Assembly (NCBI RefSeq): GCF_900090305.1
Contig: NZ_LT607751.1
Location: 3,410,001 to 3,474,000 of the forward strand
Direction: 5' to 3'
DNA length: 64,000 nucleotides
Origin: Micromonospora siamensis
GTDB taxonomy: Bacteria > Actinomycetota > Actinomycetes > Mycobacteriales > Micromonosporaceae
Shown here: positions 40,907-49,038 of the stretch, piece by piece
Position numbering within the stretch: the stretch's first letter is position 1
Layout of the letters: the number at the start of each line of letters is the position of its first letter
Translations under genes and position numbers: made by a program
The notes under the pieces: generated by a model
Seen by the model: only the letters and a program-made list of their open reading frames with translations
What the model was told of the DNA's origin: nothing
Database searches by the model: none

Positions 40907-41254
40907 TCAACCGACGTCGCGTACCCCGTCCTCGGCCGCCGGGGGCGCGAGCGCCAGCAGTTCCCCCAGGCCGGTGCGGTTCAGCAGCCCCTGCACCTGG
41001 GCGTTGGCCCCGGTCAACCGGATCGGGCCGGTCCCGGCGCGGTGGACCACGACCAGCGCGCTCAGCCCGGACGAGTCGCACAGACCCACCCCGGACAGGT
41101 CGATCTCCAGCTGCTGGTGGCCGTCGCGGCGGGCTTGTGCGGCCGCGGCGATCAGCTCCGGAGCGGTGTCGAAGTCCAGGTCACCGGTCAGCCGGAGCCG
41201 GGCGCGGCCCGCGTCGAGCGGGCCCACCTCGATGATCAACGGCTGGGGTGGCAT
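40907..41254 (-). CDS. STAS domain anti-sigma factor antagonist (1)
   Basis: 115 residues. PLIIEVGPLDAGRARLRLTG and LEIDLSGVGLCDSSGLSALV show the SpoIIAA-like STAS fold; the second serine of DSSGLS is the usual phosphorylation site of an RsbW/SpoIIAB-type kinase. It should be dephosphorylated by a PP2C protein such as the one encoded at 41959. It is the last of two minus-strand STAS genes divergent from that phosphatase. Confidence 0.9.
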   Translation of the reverse strand: MPPQPLIIEVGPLDAGRARLRLTGDLDFDTAPELIAAAAQARRDGHQQLEIDLSGVGLCDSSGLSALVVVHRAGTGPIRLTGANAQVQGLLNRTGLGELLALAPPAAEDGVRDVG

Positions 41255-41338
41255 GTGTCCATGTTCCCAGCCGTCCGGCAACCGGAAACCTCCGGGGCCG
41301 TCCCGCCGGGTGGCGCGGTCCCGCCGGATGCGGTGGGC

Positions 41339-41746
41339 TCAGGCCGAGGTGGTGGGGCCGGTCGCGGCGGAGGCCCGATCCGGCTGGTCCGCGCGGGCGG
41401 CGGGCAGCGGCCGGTCCAGCAGCCCGGTGACGCCGGTCATGTCCAGGATCGTGGTGAGGAACCGGGGGGTCGAGCGCAGCCGCACGACGGTGCCGCTCCG
41501 CTGCCCCTCCCGCCACGCGTGCACGATCACCGACAGGCCGGTGCTGTCGATGAAGAGCAGCTCACCGAAGTCGAACACGATCGCCGAGGGCCGACCGGCG
41601 AGGAGCCGGTCCACCGCGGCCCGCAGCGGTGCGGCGGTGGTGAAGGCCAGGTCACCGGCGACCCGCAGCAGCGGCGCCTCGGGGTCGGAGTCGTCGACGC
41701 CGACGGTCAGCGGGTTGTTCTCGGCTTTCCGCCCATGGGATGCCAC
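41339..41746 (-). CDS. STAS domain anti-sigma factor antagonist (2)
   Basis: 135 residues from the GTG at 41746, with AAAGG at good spacing (the GTG at 41752 is too close to it). LTVGVDDSDPEAPLLRVAGD and IVFDFGELLFIDSTGLSVIV mark the STAS domain with phospho-acceptor serine or threonine in DSTGLS. A 25-residue Ala/Pro/Thr tail follows. It is divergent from the phosphatase gene at 41959, so shared regulation is plausible. Confidence 0.88.
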   Translation of the reverse strand: MASHGRKAENNPLTVGVDDSDPEAPLLRVAGDLAFTTAAPLRAAVDRLLAGRPSAIVFDFGELLFIDSTGLSVIVHAWREGQRSGTVVRLRSTPRFLTTILDMTGVTGLLDRPLPAARADQPDRASAATGPTTSA

Positions 41747-41911
41747 TCTCACGCCTTTCCGCAGGCTGCCGGTCGGGCAGGGGTCGTCCGGGATCGTAAC
41801 AACGCCTGCGATGCGCCGCCCGGCGCGCGGGATCCGCGCTGGTCCGGCCGTGGGGTGGCGGTACCGGCGCACCGGCGTAGGGTGGGGCGAAGAGATTGGA
41901 ACACATACACC

Positions 41912-41934
41912 GTTTCGGAAACGACCGTGGGTAT
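41912..41934 (+). promoter_or_regulatory. SigB/SigF-like promoter upstream of the phosphatase
   Basis: GTTT (41912-41915) and GGGTAT (41929-41934) match the alternative stress-sigma consensus GTTT-N-GGGTA(T/C). The 13-base spacing is slightly shorter than the usual 14-16. It suits a gene for partner-switching control but needs transcript data. Confidence 0.4.
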
Positions 41935-41958
41935 CGACAAGGAGTGGGGCTTCAGCTG

Positions 41959-43719
41959 GTGACTGCCGCCGACGTCAGGGACTGGGACCCGGGCGACGGA
42001 CCGATCTCCACGCCGAGTCCCGCCCGGGCCCCGGCTCGGTCCGCCGGGGCCCCGGTTCGTCCTGCCCAGGCGCTGCCGCCGCTGGCCCCCGACCGCGGCC
42101 ACTCCGCGCCGGACTGGTCCGAGGTCGTCGAGCACTTCCGCGAGGGCCTCATCGTCTGTGACGCCGACCAGGTCGTGCGCCACCTCAGCCCGGTCGCCGA
42201 GCGGCTGCTGCCGGAGGTCTCGCCCGGCGCCACCCTGGCCGCCGCCGGGATCGCCGAACTGCTCGGCGGGGACGATCCGGCCGAGTTCACCCACCGCGCC
42301 CGCCGGCTGCGGGTCCGGCGGGTACCGCTCTCCGCCGCGCGCTCCTGCTGGTACGTCGAGGACGTCACCGAGAGCGTCACCCGCGCGGACGCGCTGCTGG
42401 CCGAACGTGCCCGCTCCGCCTTCCTGGCCGTGGTCGGCGAGAAGCTCGGCAACCCGCTGCACCCGGACCGGGCCGCCGCGGCGGTGGTCCGGCTGGCCGT
42501 GCCGACCCTCGCCGAGGTGGCCGTGCTGGTGCTGGCCCCCCGCTCCGGGCGGGCCCGCTGGTGGCGGGCGTCCCGCTCCGATGACGAGGCGCCGACGGTG
42601 GACTCCGGCGTGCTGACCTCCGCGGAGCTGCCGACGGCGATCGAGGAGGGGCTGGCCGGCACCGAGCCGCACGCGGTCGGCTGGTTGGTGGAGCAGGCCG
42701 TCGAGGCCGGCTGGCTGCCCGGCCTGGCCACCCACGAGACGTCCGCGCGGGTCGTGCCGCTGCCCGGCCACGACGCGCCGGCCGGTGTGCTGCTGGTCGC
42801 CCGGCGGGCGGTGCGCTACTACGACGAGGCCGACGTCGACCTGGTGCGGGCGTTCGCGGCCCGGGCCGGGGCGGCGCTCACCACCGCGGTGCTCTACCGC
42901 GACCAGGCCGAGGTCGCCGACACCCTCCAGGCCAGCCTGCTGCCGGTCGAGCCCGCCCCGGCCAGCGGAGTGCAGTGGGGCACCGCGTACCGCCCGGCCC
43001 AGGCGGGGCTGCGCATCGGCGGGGACTTCTACGGCTCGCACCGGCTCGCCGACGGCGGCTCGGTGTTCTTCCTCGGCGACGTCTCGGGCAAGGGCGTGGA
43101 GGCCGCCGTCTTCACCGGCCAGCTGCGGCAGTGCCTGCAGGCGCTGCACCGGGTCGAGTCCCGTCCGGCCCGGTTGCTGCGGCTGCTCAACGACGCGCTG
43201 CTGGAGACCACCCAGGCGCACGGCCAGGGCCGCTTCGCGACCATGGTGCTGGGGACGGTGCGTCCGCACCGCGACGGCGGCCTGACCCTCACCATGGCCG
43301 GCGGAGGTCACCTGCCGCCGCTGGTGCTGCGGTCCTCCGGCGAGGTCGAGCAGGTCGGCCTCACCGGGATGCTGGTCGGCGTGGTGCCGGATCCGCGGAT
43401 CGGCGAGGTGACCGTCCAGCTGGAGCCGGGGGAGACCTGCCTGCTCTACAGCGACGGGGTGACCGAGGCCCGGGGCGGTCGGCGCGGCGACGAGCTGTTC
43501 GGCACCGACCGCCTGGTCGGCGCCCTCGCGGGCTGCCAGCGGATGCCGGCGCCGGCGCTCGCCGAGCGGGTCGAGCAGGTGACCTGTGACTGGCTCGGGC
43601 GCGGCGACCACGACGACATCGCCGTCCTGGCGCTGCGCGCCACCGGGGCGGGCGCCCGGATGTCCCGGCACCTGCACTCGGTGCCCCGCCCGCCCGAACA
43701 GAGGGAGAGCAACGAATGA
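41959..43719 (+). CDS. GAF-PP2C (SpoIIE/RsbU-type) serine phosphatase
   Basis: 586 residues from the GTG at 41959 (start uncertain; AAGGAG lies about 15 bases upstream). A PAS-like segment (about 50-140, FREGLIVCDADQVVRHLSPV) and a GAF domain (about 150-310, ending YDEADVDLVRAFAARAGAAL) precede the PP2C domain: LLPVEPAPASGVQWG, RIGGDFYGSHRL with metal-binding Asp, FLGDVSGKGVEAA, CLLYSDGVTEARGG and DHDDIAVLAL. It should dephosphorylate STAS antagonists, releasing a sigma factor. It is coupled by ATGA to the B12-binding gene. Confidence 0.9.
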   Translation: MTAADVRDWDPGDGPISTPSPARAPARSAGAPVRPAQALPPLAPDRGHSAPDWSEVVEHFREGLIVCDADQVVRHLSPVAERLLPEVSPGATLAAAGIAELLGGDDPAEFTHRARRLRVRRVPLSAARSCWYVEDVTESVTRADALLAERARSAFLAVVGEKLGNPLHPDRAAAAVVRLAVPTLAEVAVLVLAPRSGRARWWRASRSDDEAPTVDSGVLTSAELPTAIEEGLAGTEPHAVGWLVEQAVEAGWLPGLATHETSARVVPLPGHDAPAGVLLVARRAVRYYDEADVDLVRAFAARAGAALTTAVLYRDQAEVADTLQASLLPVEPAPASGVQWGTAYRPAQAGLRIGGDFYGSHRLADGGSVFFLGDVSGKGVEAAVFTGQLRQCLQALHRVESRPARLLRLLNDALLETTQAHGQGRFATMVLGTVRPHRDGGLTLTMAGGGHLPPLVLRSSGEVEQVGLTGMLVGVVPDPRIGEVTVQLEPGETCLLYSDGVTEARGGRRGDELFGTDRLVGALAGCQRMPAPALAERVEQVTCDWLGRGDHDDIAVLALRATGAGARMSRHLHSVPRPPEQRESNE

Positions 43720-44765
43720 CCGCCCCGACCACCGAGGCCAGCCCCGACGCCGCCTTCCCCGGCTACCTCGACTGCCTCGCCGAGGCCGACGAGTACGCCG
43801 CGATCGACGTCGCGCTGGGGCTGGTCGACGCCGGGGTGCCGGCCGAGCGGGTCCTGCTGGACCTGGTCGCCCCGGCGCAGGCCGAGGTGGGTGAGCGGTG
43901 GGCGCGCAACGAGTGGAGCGTGGCGCAGGAGCACGCGGCGACCCACATCAGCGAGCGCGTGGTGGCGGCGATCGCCGCTCGGGTCAACCCGCGCCCCACC
44001 CGGGGGCGGATCGTGGTGGCCTGCATGGACGGTGAGTGGCACGCGCTGCCGCCCCGCCTGGTGGCCGAGGTGCTGCGGCTGCGCGGCTGGCAGGTCACCT
44101 TCCTCGGCGCGAGCGTGCCGGTCGCGCACCTGGTGTCGTACCTGCACCGCTACGACGCCGAGGCGGTGGCGCTGGCCTGCGCGCTGCCGATGCGGCTGCC
44201 GCACGCGCACCGCATGATCGAGGCGTGCCGGCGATCGGACGTACCGGTGGTGGTCGGCGGCCGGGGCTTCGGCGCCGACGGCCGGTGGGCCCGCCGGCTC
44301 GGGGTGGCCTGGGCGCCGGACGCGCCGACCGCGGCCGAACTGGTGGCCGACGAGCGGACCCTGCGCCGGGTGCCGCCGGCGCAGCTGTCCCACCTCGCCG
44401 ACGACGAGTACGCGGGCCTGCTCAAGCGGCGCGGCGAGCTGATCGACTCGGCGCTGGCGGACCTGCGGGACCGGGTTCCGGGGATGCGCGACTACACCGG
44501 CGCCCAGATGGACTCCACGGTCAGCGACCTGGGCTACATCGTGGACTTCCTGGCCGCGGCGCTCTACGTCGACGACGAGTCGCTGTTCACCGAGTTCGTG
44601 CAGTGGCTGGTGGCCATCCTGACCAGTCGTGGCGTACCGGGCGCGGCGGTCGGCGCGACGCTTCACCACTACGGCGCGGTGCTGCACGACTTTCCCCGGG
44701 CCGGGCGGTTCCTCGCCGCCGGCGCGGCCGTGATCCCGGTGCCGAGCGGCGCGGGCCGGCGCTGA
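43716..44765 (+). CDS. B12-binding sensor protein with CarH-type W-x9-EH motif
   Basis: 349 residues. A helical cap domain carries W62-x9-E72-H73 (GERWARNEWSVAQEHAAT), the signature that shields adenosylcobalamin in CarH-type photoreceptors. The Rossmann B12 domain (about 95-220) has E107-x-H109-x-x-P, close to the E/DxHxxG motif that ligates cobalt, and VVVGGRGFG. A helical C-terminal domain (about 245-345) is unassigned. There is no DNA-binding HTH. Its start overlaps the phosphatase stop (ATGA), suggesting it senses light or B12 for that phosphatase. Confidence 0.85.
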   Translation: MTAPTTEASPDAAFPGYLDCLAEADEYAAIDVALGLVDAGVPAERVLLDLVAPAQAEVGERWARNEWSVAQEHAATHISERVVAAIAARVNPRPTRGRIVVACMDGEWHALPPRLVAEVLRLRGWQVTFLGASVPVAHLVSYLHRYDAEAVALACALPMRLPHAHRMIEACRRSDVPVVVGGRGFGADGRWARRLGVAWAPDAPTAAELVADERTLRRVPPAQLSHLADDEYAGLLKRRGELIDSALADLRDRVPGMRDYTGAQMDSTVSDLGYIVDFLAAALYVDDESLFTEFVQWLVAILTSRGVPGAAVGATLHHYGAVLHDFPRAGRFLAAGAAVIPVPSGAGRR

Positions 44766-44852
44766 TCGCCGGGGTGCCGGCCCGTACCCGCCCCGTGCTT
44801 ATACTTGCTCCACTGCAAGCGTCCGCCTGCGGTGGGAGCGAGAGGGAACACG

Positions 44853-45200
44853 GTGACGTTCACCGTCACGTACGCCCCGCGCGACGGGGGTACGGCGTGC
44901 CTGCGCCTGGTGGGCGAGCTCGACATGAGCACGGCTGCCGAGCTCAACGCGGCGATCGACCAGCTCGCCGCCGACGGGCACCGGCACCTGGTGGTGGACC
45001 TCTCCGAGCTGACCTTCTGCGACTCCACGGGCATCGCCGCGTTCGTCCGCGGTGACAACCAGGCGGCGGCCGAGGGCGGCTGGTTGCGCGTCACCGGGGC
45101 GAGTGGCCGGGTGCAGCGGGTGCTGGTGATCACCGGTCTGGCGGACGTCCTGCGGTACGACCCGGACACGCCCGACCCAGCCTCGCGCACCGTGCCGTGA
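44853..45200 (+). CDS. STAS domain anti-sigma factor antagonist (3)
   Basis: 115 residues from the GTG at 44853 (GAGAGGG SD). FTVTYAPRDGGTACLRLVGE and LVVDLSELTFCDSTGIAAFV define the STAS fold with the phospho-acceptor in DSTG. It lies 87 bases after the B12 gene in the same direction and is a candidate substrate of the PP2C phosphatase. No HATPase anti-sigma kinase is present in the window. Confidence 0.9.
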   Translation: MTFTVTYAPRDGGTACLRLVGELDMSTAAELNAAIDQLAADGHRHLVVDLSELTFCDSTGIAAFVRGDNQAAAEGGWLRVTGASGRVQRVLVITGLADVLRYDPDTPDPASRTVP

Positions 45201-45272
45201 TCGGCTAGATTTCCCCGGCCAGCAGGGGACCGAGAGGTCCGTTCCGTCACCAGAGATAAGCAGGTATCTCCC

Positions 45273-45719
45273 ATGGGTCCAGGCACCCCGAGCCCCGTCC
45301 GCATCCTGGTGGTGGACGACGATCCCGGTGACGTGCTGATGATCGAGGAGGCCCTGGAGGACTCCGACGTCGACAAGGTCATCGACGTGGTCAACGATGG
45401 CCAGGAGGCGATGGAGTTCCTGCGCCGCACCGGCCGGCACACCGAGGCGCGTCGCCCGGACGTCATCCTGCTGGACCTGAACATGCCGCGGATGGACGGT
45501 CGCCAGGTGCTCAGCGAGGTCAAGCAGGACGAGGACCTGCGCACCATCCCGATCGTGGTGCTGACCACCTCCAACGCCGACACCGACATCGTCGGCAGCT
45601 ACACGCTCCAGGCCAACGCGTACGTCACCAAGCCGATCGACCTGGACGACTTCAACGACGTGGTGCGCCGCATCGACGAGTTCTTCGGCCGGGTGGTCGT
45701 GCTCCCCAAGCGCGTCTGA
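45273..45719 (+). CDS. Single-domain response regulator (Rcp1-like)
   Basis: 148 residues consisting only of a receiver domain: acidic pocket VDDDPGDVLMIEEAL, phospho-acceptor in VILLDLNMPRMDG, the conserved Thr in IVVLTTSNADTDI and Lys in AYVTKPIDL. The DPGDxxMIxEAL helix and long loop resemble Rcp1-type regulators that work with phytochrome-family kinases. No kinase is linked. Placement in this cluster suggests cross-talk between phosphotransfer and partner switching. Confidence 0.9.
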   Translation: MGPGTPSPVRILVVDDDPGDVLMIEEALEDSDVDKVIDVVNDGQEAMEFLRRTGRHTEARRPDVILLDLNMPRMDGRQVLSEVKQDEDLRTIPIVVLTTSNADTDIVGSYTLQANAYVTKPIDLDDFNDVVRRIDEFFGRVVVLPKRV

Positions 45720-45842
45720 GCCTTCCGGTCGCCCCGCGCGTCACGCGGATGCTGAACAATTTTCGCAGAATGTCCCCGGGTGGCGGCGGCACCGCCGAGG
45801 ATCGGCAGGTGGGAAGGAACCAGCTGCCTGGGGGGCGACACC

Positions 45843-46361
45843 ATGAGGTTCTCCGTCGTTGAGACCGGTTACGACCAGCGGCAGGTGGACTCCTGCCTCG
45901 ACCAGCTGCACCTGCGGCTGACCCGGCTCGCGGCCCGGGCCGAGCGGGCCGCCGTGGCCGGCCGGGAGTGGGACCAGATCCGGCAGGAGGCGCTCGCGCT
46001 GCGCAGGCTGGTCGGCCGCCCCGCCGATCCGGCCGACGCCGACCGGGACGCCGTGCGTCGGGGCGTACCGACGGTGCAGCGGGAGGCGGCTCAGCTGCTC
46101 GACGCGGCGCGGCAGGAACTCGACGCCGCCCGCGAGGAGGCCCGCCGGCTCCGCGAGCGGGCGTACGCCGAGGCGGTGCAGGCCCGTCGGGACCTCGAGG
46201 TGGCCCTGGCCGAGCGCCGGCGGCGGGCGGAGCTGGTCGACCGGTTGCTGGACGGGACGACGGTGCCGGTCGACGCGCCGACCGCGGCGGCGGGGGTGCC
46301 CGTCTCGCGTGCCGTCGGCGCCGGGGCTGACGAGCCCGCTCCGGGCACCAGGGCGGCCTGA
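45843..46361 (+). CDS. DivIVA-like coiled-coil protein
   Basis: 172 residues from the ATG at 45843. MRFSVVETGYDQRQVDSCLD is a DivIVA-type N-terminal motif (usually FxxxxRGYDxxQVD). A long coiled coil, VQREAAQLLDAARQELDAAR, continues to about residue 138, then an Ala/Pro/Thr tail. It may bind membrane curvature or scaffold signalling proteins; the true DivIVA/Wag31 would be in the division cluster, not here. Confidence 0.78.
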   Translation: MRFSVVETGYDQRQVDSCLDQLHLRLTRLAARAERAAVAGREWDQIRQEALALRRLVGRPADPADADRDAVRRGVPTVQREAAQLLDAARQELDAAREEARRLRERAYAEAVQARRDLEVALAERRRRAELVDRLLDGTTVPVDAPTAAAGVPVSRAVGAGADEPAPGTRAA

Positions 46362-46409
46362 CCCAGGGCGGAGGCAGGGTGACCGCGGTCGGGGTCCGCT
46401 GGCGCCGGC

Positions 46410-47276
46410 TCAGGCCAGCAGCGCGTCCACCACGGCGCCGGCCCGCTCCTCGTGCTTGGCGTACGCGTCGGGGAACGCGGAGATCTGCACGGCCTGGGCG
46501 GCGTCGGTGACGCTGAGCTCGGTCCAGGCCGGGATCTCGGCCAGCGCCAGGTAGAACGCCCGGGCGGCGTACGCCGGGTTCATCAGTTGGCCCACCGTGC
46601 CCCAGCCGCTGCTCGGTCGCTGCTGGAACAGGCCGACCGAGTCGTGGTCGGCGCCGGTGCCCTGGTGGGGGTACTCGGTGGACTCCGGGACGACGTCGCT
46701 GGCGAGGTTGTGCAGTTCGCTCTCCTGCATGGCGGTGGACAGCGCCACCACCAGGCCGCGCCGCGGCATCTTGAGCGCCACGCCCACGTCGACGATCACC
46801 TTGGCGTTGTCCATCTGGGCCTGGTCGAGCCCGGCGACGGGGCGGGGGCGGCGCGGCGGGGCCGGCACCTTCCGGAGGGCGGGCTTGCGCAGCGCGGGCG
46901 GCTTGGGGGCGACCGGGCGAGGGCTGGTGGTGGGGCCGGCCGGCGGCACCGGCACGGGGCTGCGGTCCAGCGACCGGGAGGACCGCTGTTGGGCCTCGGC
47001 GGCGATCGCCGCCCGGTCCGCCAGCACCTCGTGCACCGGCTGGGTGGGTTCGGCGGCCTCACCCCGGGAGACCCCGGCGAACCCGGCAGCGCCCAGACAG
47101 CAGGTCACGCCGGTGGCCAGCGCCACCCGCAGCGGGGTGGCACCCAGCAGGGGCCGGCGGGGCGGCTCCGGGACCCGGTGGCGGCCCACCCTCCGAAGGG
47201 TTGAGGGGGCATCGGTCGAACGGCTGTCCGGTCGCGTGGCGGTCGGCTTCTGCTCAGGGGAGTCGTCGGGATGCAC
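46410..47276 (-). CDS. Membrane-anchored lysozyme-fold protein, third paralogue
   Basis: 288 residues, GTG start without a clear SD. A 45-residue basic N terminus is followed by a hydrophobic segment (VALATGVTCCLGAAGFAGVS), a Pro/Arg/Ser-rich linker, and the lysozyme-like domain: STAMQESELHNLASDV, DSVGLFQQRPSSGWGTVGQL and DAYAKHEERAGAVV. It shares the catalytic-type Glu and FQQRPSSGWGT with 6533 and 18815 but is longer and diverged. It may be a signal-anchored cell-wall hydrolase. Confidence 0.75.
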   Translation of the reverse strand: MHPDDSPEQKPTATRPDSRSTDAPSTLRRVGRHRVPEPPRRPLLGATPLRVALATGVTCCLGAAGFAGVSRGEAAEPTQPVHEVLADRAAIAAEAQQRSSRSLDRSPVPVPPAGPTTSPRPVAPKPPALRKPALRKVPAPPRRPRPVAGLDQAQMDNAKVIVDVGVALKMPRRGLVVALSTAMQESELHNLASDVVPESTEYPHQGTGADHDSVGLFQQRPSSGWGTVGQLMNPAYAARAFYLALAEIPAWTELSVTDAAQAVQISAFPDAYAKHEERAGAVVDALLA

Positions 47277-47284
47277 CCGCCGAA

Positions 47285-47460
47285 CCTAGAGAGCTTCCCG
47301 GCCGTTGCCATCGGGGTAGTTGGTGGCATGCGCCACAATTGGCCAGAATCAGCAGCGACATTAGCGTCAAGAAACAACGGAATTCTCGTAACTCCACAAT
47401 CTATTATTCCTTATATGTCTGTTATATACGGGCAAAGCCGGCGTCGACTCGGATCGAATG
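47285..47460. other. A+T-rich island in the divergent promoter region
   Basis: This stretch includes runs such as CAATCTATTATTCC and TATGTCTGTTATATACGG, in strong contrast to the surrounding G/C-rich DNA. It separates the lysozyme-fold gene (minus) from the EEP gene (plus). GTGGC-ATGC-GCCAC near 47322-47335 could form a small hairpin. No ORF with normal codon use crosses it. It likely holds both divergent promoters. Confidence 0.55.
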
Positions 47461-47572
47461 TCGCCGTTGTCCGACTCGTACGTTCGGAGGAGGGGGCGAC
47501 GTCGACCCGGGGAGGCGGGGTGGGGCCGTTGTGTCGGCTCAACCGCCCCGCCGCCACGTCCCCCTCGGTACG

Positions 47573-48529
47573 ATGCGGACGGTGATCGGCAGTGTGATGG
47601 AGGAGCCCACCGCGGGCGGCGCGAGCCCGGCCCGGCACCCGCGGGGCCGGGTCGTCGCCGTCCTGGCCGTGCTGCTCGCCGCCGTGCTGCTCGGCCACCG
47701 CCTGGTCCCCAACGTGCACGGCTTCGGCAGCCTGCTGGACAGCGTCGCGCCGCTGCTCGGCCTCGGTGTGCCGCCGCTGGCGCTGGCCGCGCTGCTGCGC
47801 CGGTCCCGCACGGCCCTGCTCGCCGTGCTGCTCCCCGCCGTGGTCTGGGCGGCCCAGCACGGGCCCGCCTGGCTGCCGCCCGGGGCCGAGGCGGGTGAGA
47901 CCGAGCTTCGGGTGGCCAGTCAGAACCTGCGGGTCGACAACCCGGACCCGGCGGCCACGGTGAGCGCGCTGGCCGGCGCGCAGCCGGACCTCATCGCGCT
48001 CCAGGAGGTCGCCGACGAGGAACGGATCGCCCCGGCGCTCGGCCGCCGGTACCCGCACCGGGCAGCCGTCTCCACCGTGGCGCTCTACAGCCGCTACCCG
48101 ATCCGGACCGAGGCCGGGGTGGACACCGGACTGGGCTGGACCCGCGCCCTGCGGGCCGTCGTCGCCGCACCGGGCGGCGACGTCGCCGTCTACGTCGTAC
48201 ACCTCGGGTCGGCCCGGGCCGGCCACACCGCCACCCGGGACGGCACCGTGGCGGCGCTGGCCGGGGCGGTACGCGCGGACCCGGCGGGCCGGTTGGTGGT
48301 GCTCGGGGACCTGAACACCGCGAGCACCGACCGGTCCTTCCTGCCGCTGAGCCACCTGCTGCACGACGCGCAGGCCGACGCGGGCCAGGGGTTCGGCTTC
48401 ACCTGGCCCGCCGAGCTGCCGCTGACCCGCCCGGACCACGTCCTCTACCGGGGGCTCACGCCCACCACGGCCGGGGTGCTGCACACCCCGGACAGCGACC
48501 ACCGGGCGGTCACCGCCGGTTTCCGCTGA
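47573..48529 (+). CDS. Membrane-anchored endonuclease/exonuclease/phosphatase (EEP) family protein
   Basis: 318 residues. Three N-terminal hydrophobic segments (VVAVLAVLLAAVLLG, LLGLGVPPLALAALL, LLAVLLPAVVWAA) precede an EEP domain outside the membrane: VASQNLRVDNPDPAATV, IALQEVADEE with the metal-binding Glu, VVLGDLNTASTD and a C-terminal RPDHVLY...DSDHRAVTA catalytic His. Candidates are phosphodiester or sphingomyelin-like substrates. The start at 47573 is uncertain; 47597 is an alternative ATG. Confidence 0.85.
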   Translation: MRTVIGSVMEEPTAGGASPARHPRGRVVAVLAVLLAAVLLGHRLVPNVHGFGSLLDSVAPLLGLGVPPLALAALLRRSRTALLAVLLPAVVWAAQHGPAWLPPGAEAGETELRVASQNLRVDNPDPAATVSALAGAQPDLIALQEVADEERIAPALGRRYPHRAAVSTVALYSRYPIRTEAGVDTGLGWTRALRAVVAAPGGDVAVYVVHLGSARAGHTATRDGTVAALAGAVRADPAGRLVVLGDLNTASTDRSFLPLSHLLHDAQADAGQGFGFTWPAELPLTRPDHVLYRGLTPTTAGVLHTPDSDHRAVTAGFR

Positions 48530-48552
48530 ACCGCGCCCGTGGGTGCCGCCGG

Positions 48553-48978
48553 TCAGTGCCGGCCGTTCTCCGCCGACGTCACGGTCAGCCGGTGCCGGGT
48601 GCTGTCCCCGCTGGAGAAGGGCCAGAGCCGGTCGGCGTACTCGACCAGGGTGGCCAGCTGCTCCCGGCTCAACCCGGCGGACGAGATGGAGGCGTGCACG
48701 TCGGCGCGGTAGCGGCCGTCGTCGTCGCGCCCCAGCTTCGCCTCGGCGGTCACCTGGACCGTGTGCGCCTCGTCGGTGATCTCCCCGGCCGCCTCCACCG
48801 CAGCGTGGTGCAGGCAGGATGCGAACGCGGCGGCGAGCAGCTGTTCGGGCGTCAGCCCGGTGCAGTGCGGCGCCAGGGGTGACGCCAGCGCCGTGGAGAG
48901 CCCGCCGTCGTCGGTGCGTACGTGCCCACCCGTCGCGGTGGCCGTTGCCTCGTGCAGCCAGGAACTGGGATCCGGCAT
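48553..48978 (-). CDS. OsmC/Ohr-like protein lacking the resolving cysteine
   Basis: 141 residues from the ATG at 48978 (GGGAGG SD). PEQLLAAAFASCLHHAAVEA holds the peroxidatic-type cysteine of Ohr. The second site, usually VCPYS, reads LWPFSSGDSTRHRLTV, so the resolving cysteine is a tryptophan. An extra cysteine is at PHCTGL. Ohr proteins reduce organic hydroperoxides with dihydrolipoyl partners; here the chemistry may be altered or lost. Confidence 0.85.
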   Translation of the reverse strand: MPDPSSWLHEATATATGGHVRTDDGGLSTALASPLAPHCTGLTPEQLLAAAFASCLHHAAVEAAGEITDEAHTVQVTAEAKLGRDDDGRYRADVHASISSAGLSREQLATLVEYADRLWPFSSGDSTRHRLTVTSAENGRH

Positions 48979-49038
48979 GGCGTTCCTCCCGTCGTCCACG
49001 CCCCGGCTACCCGGCCCACAGGCGGTGAAACGAGCGGG

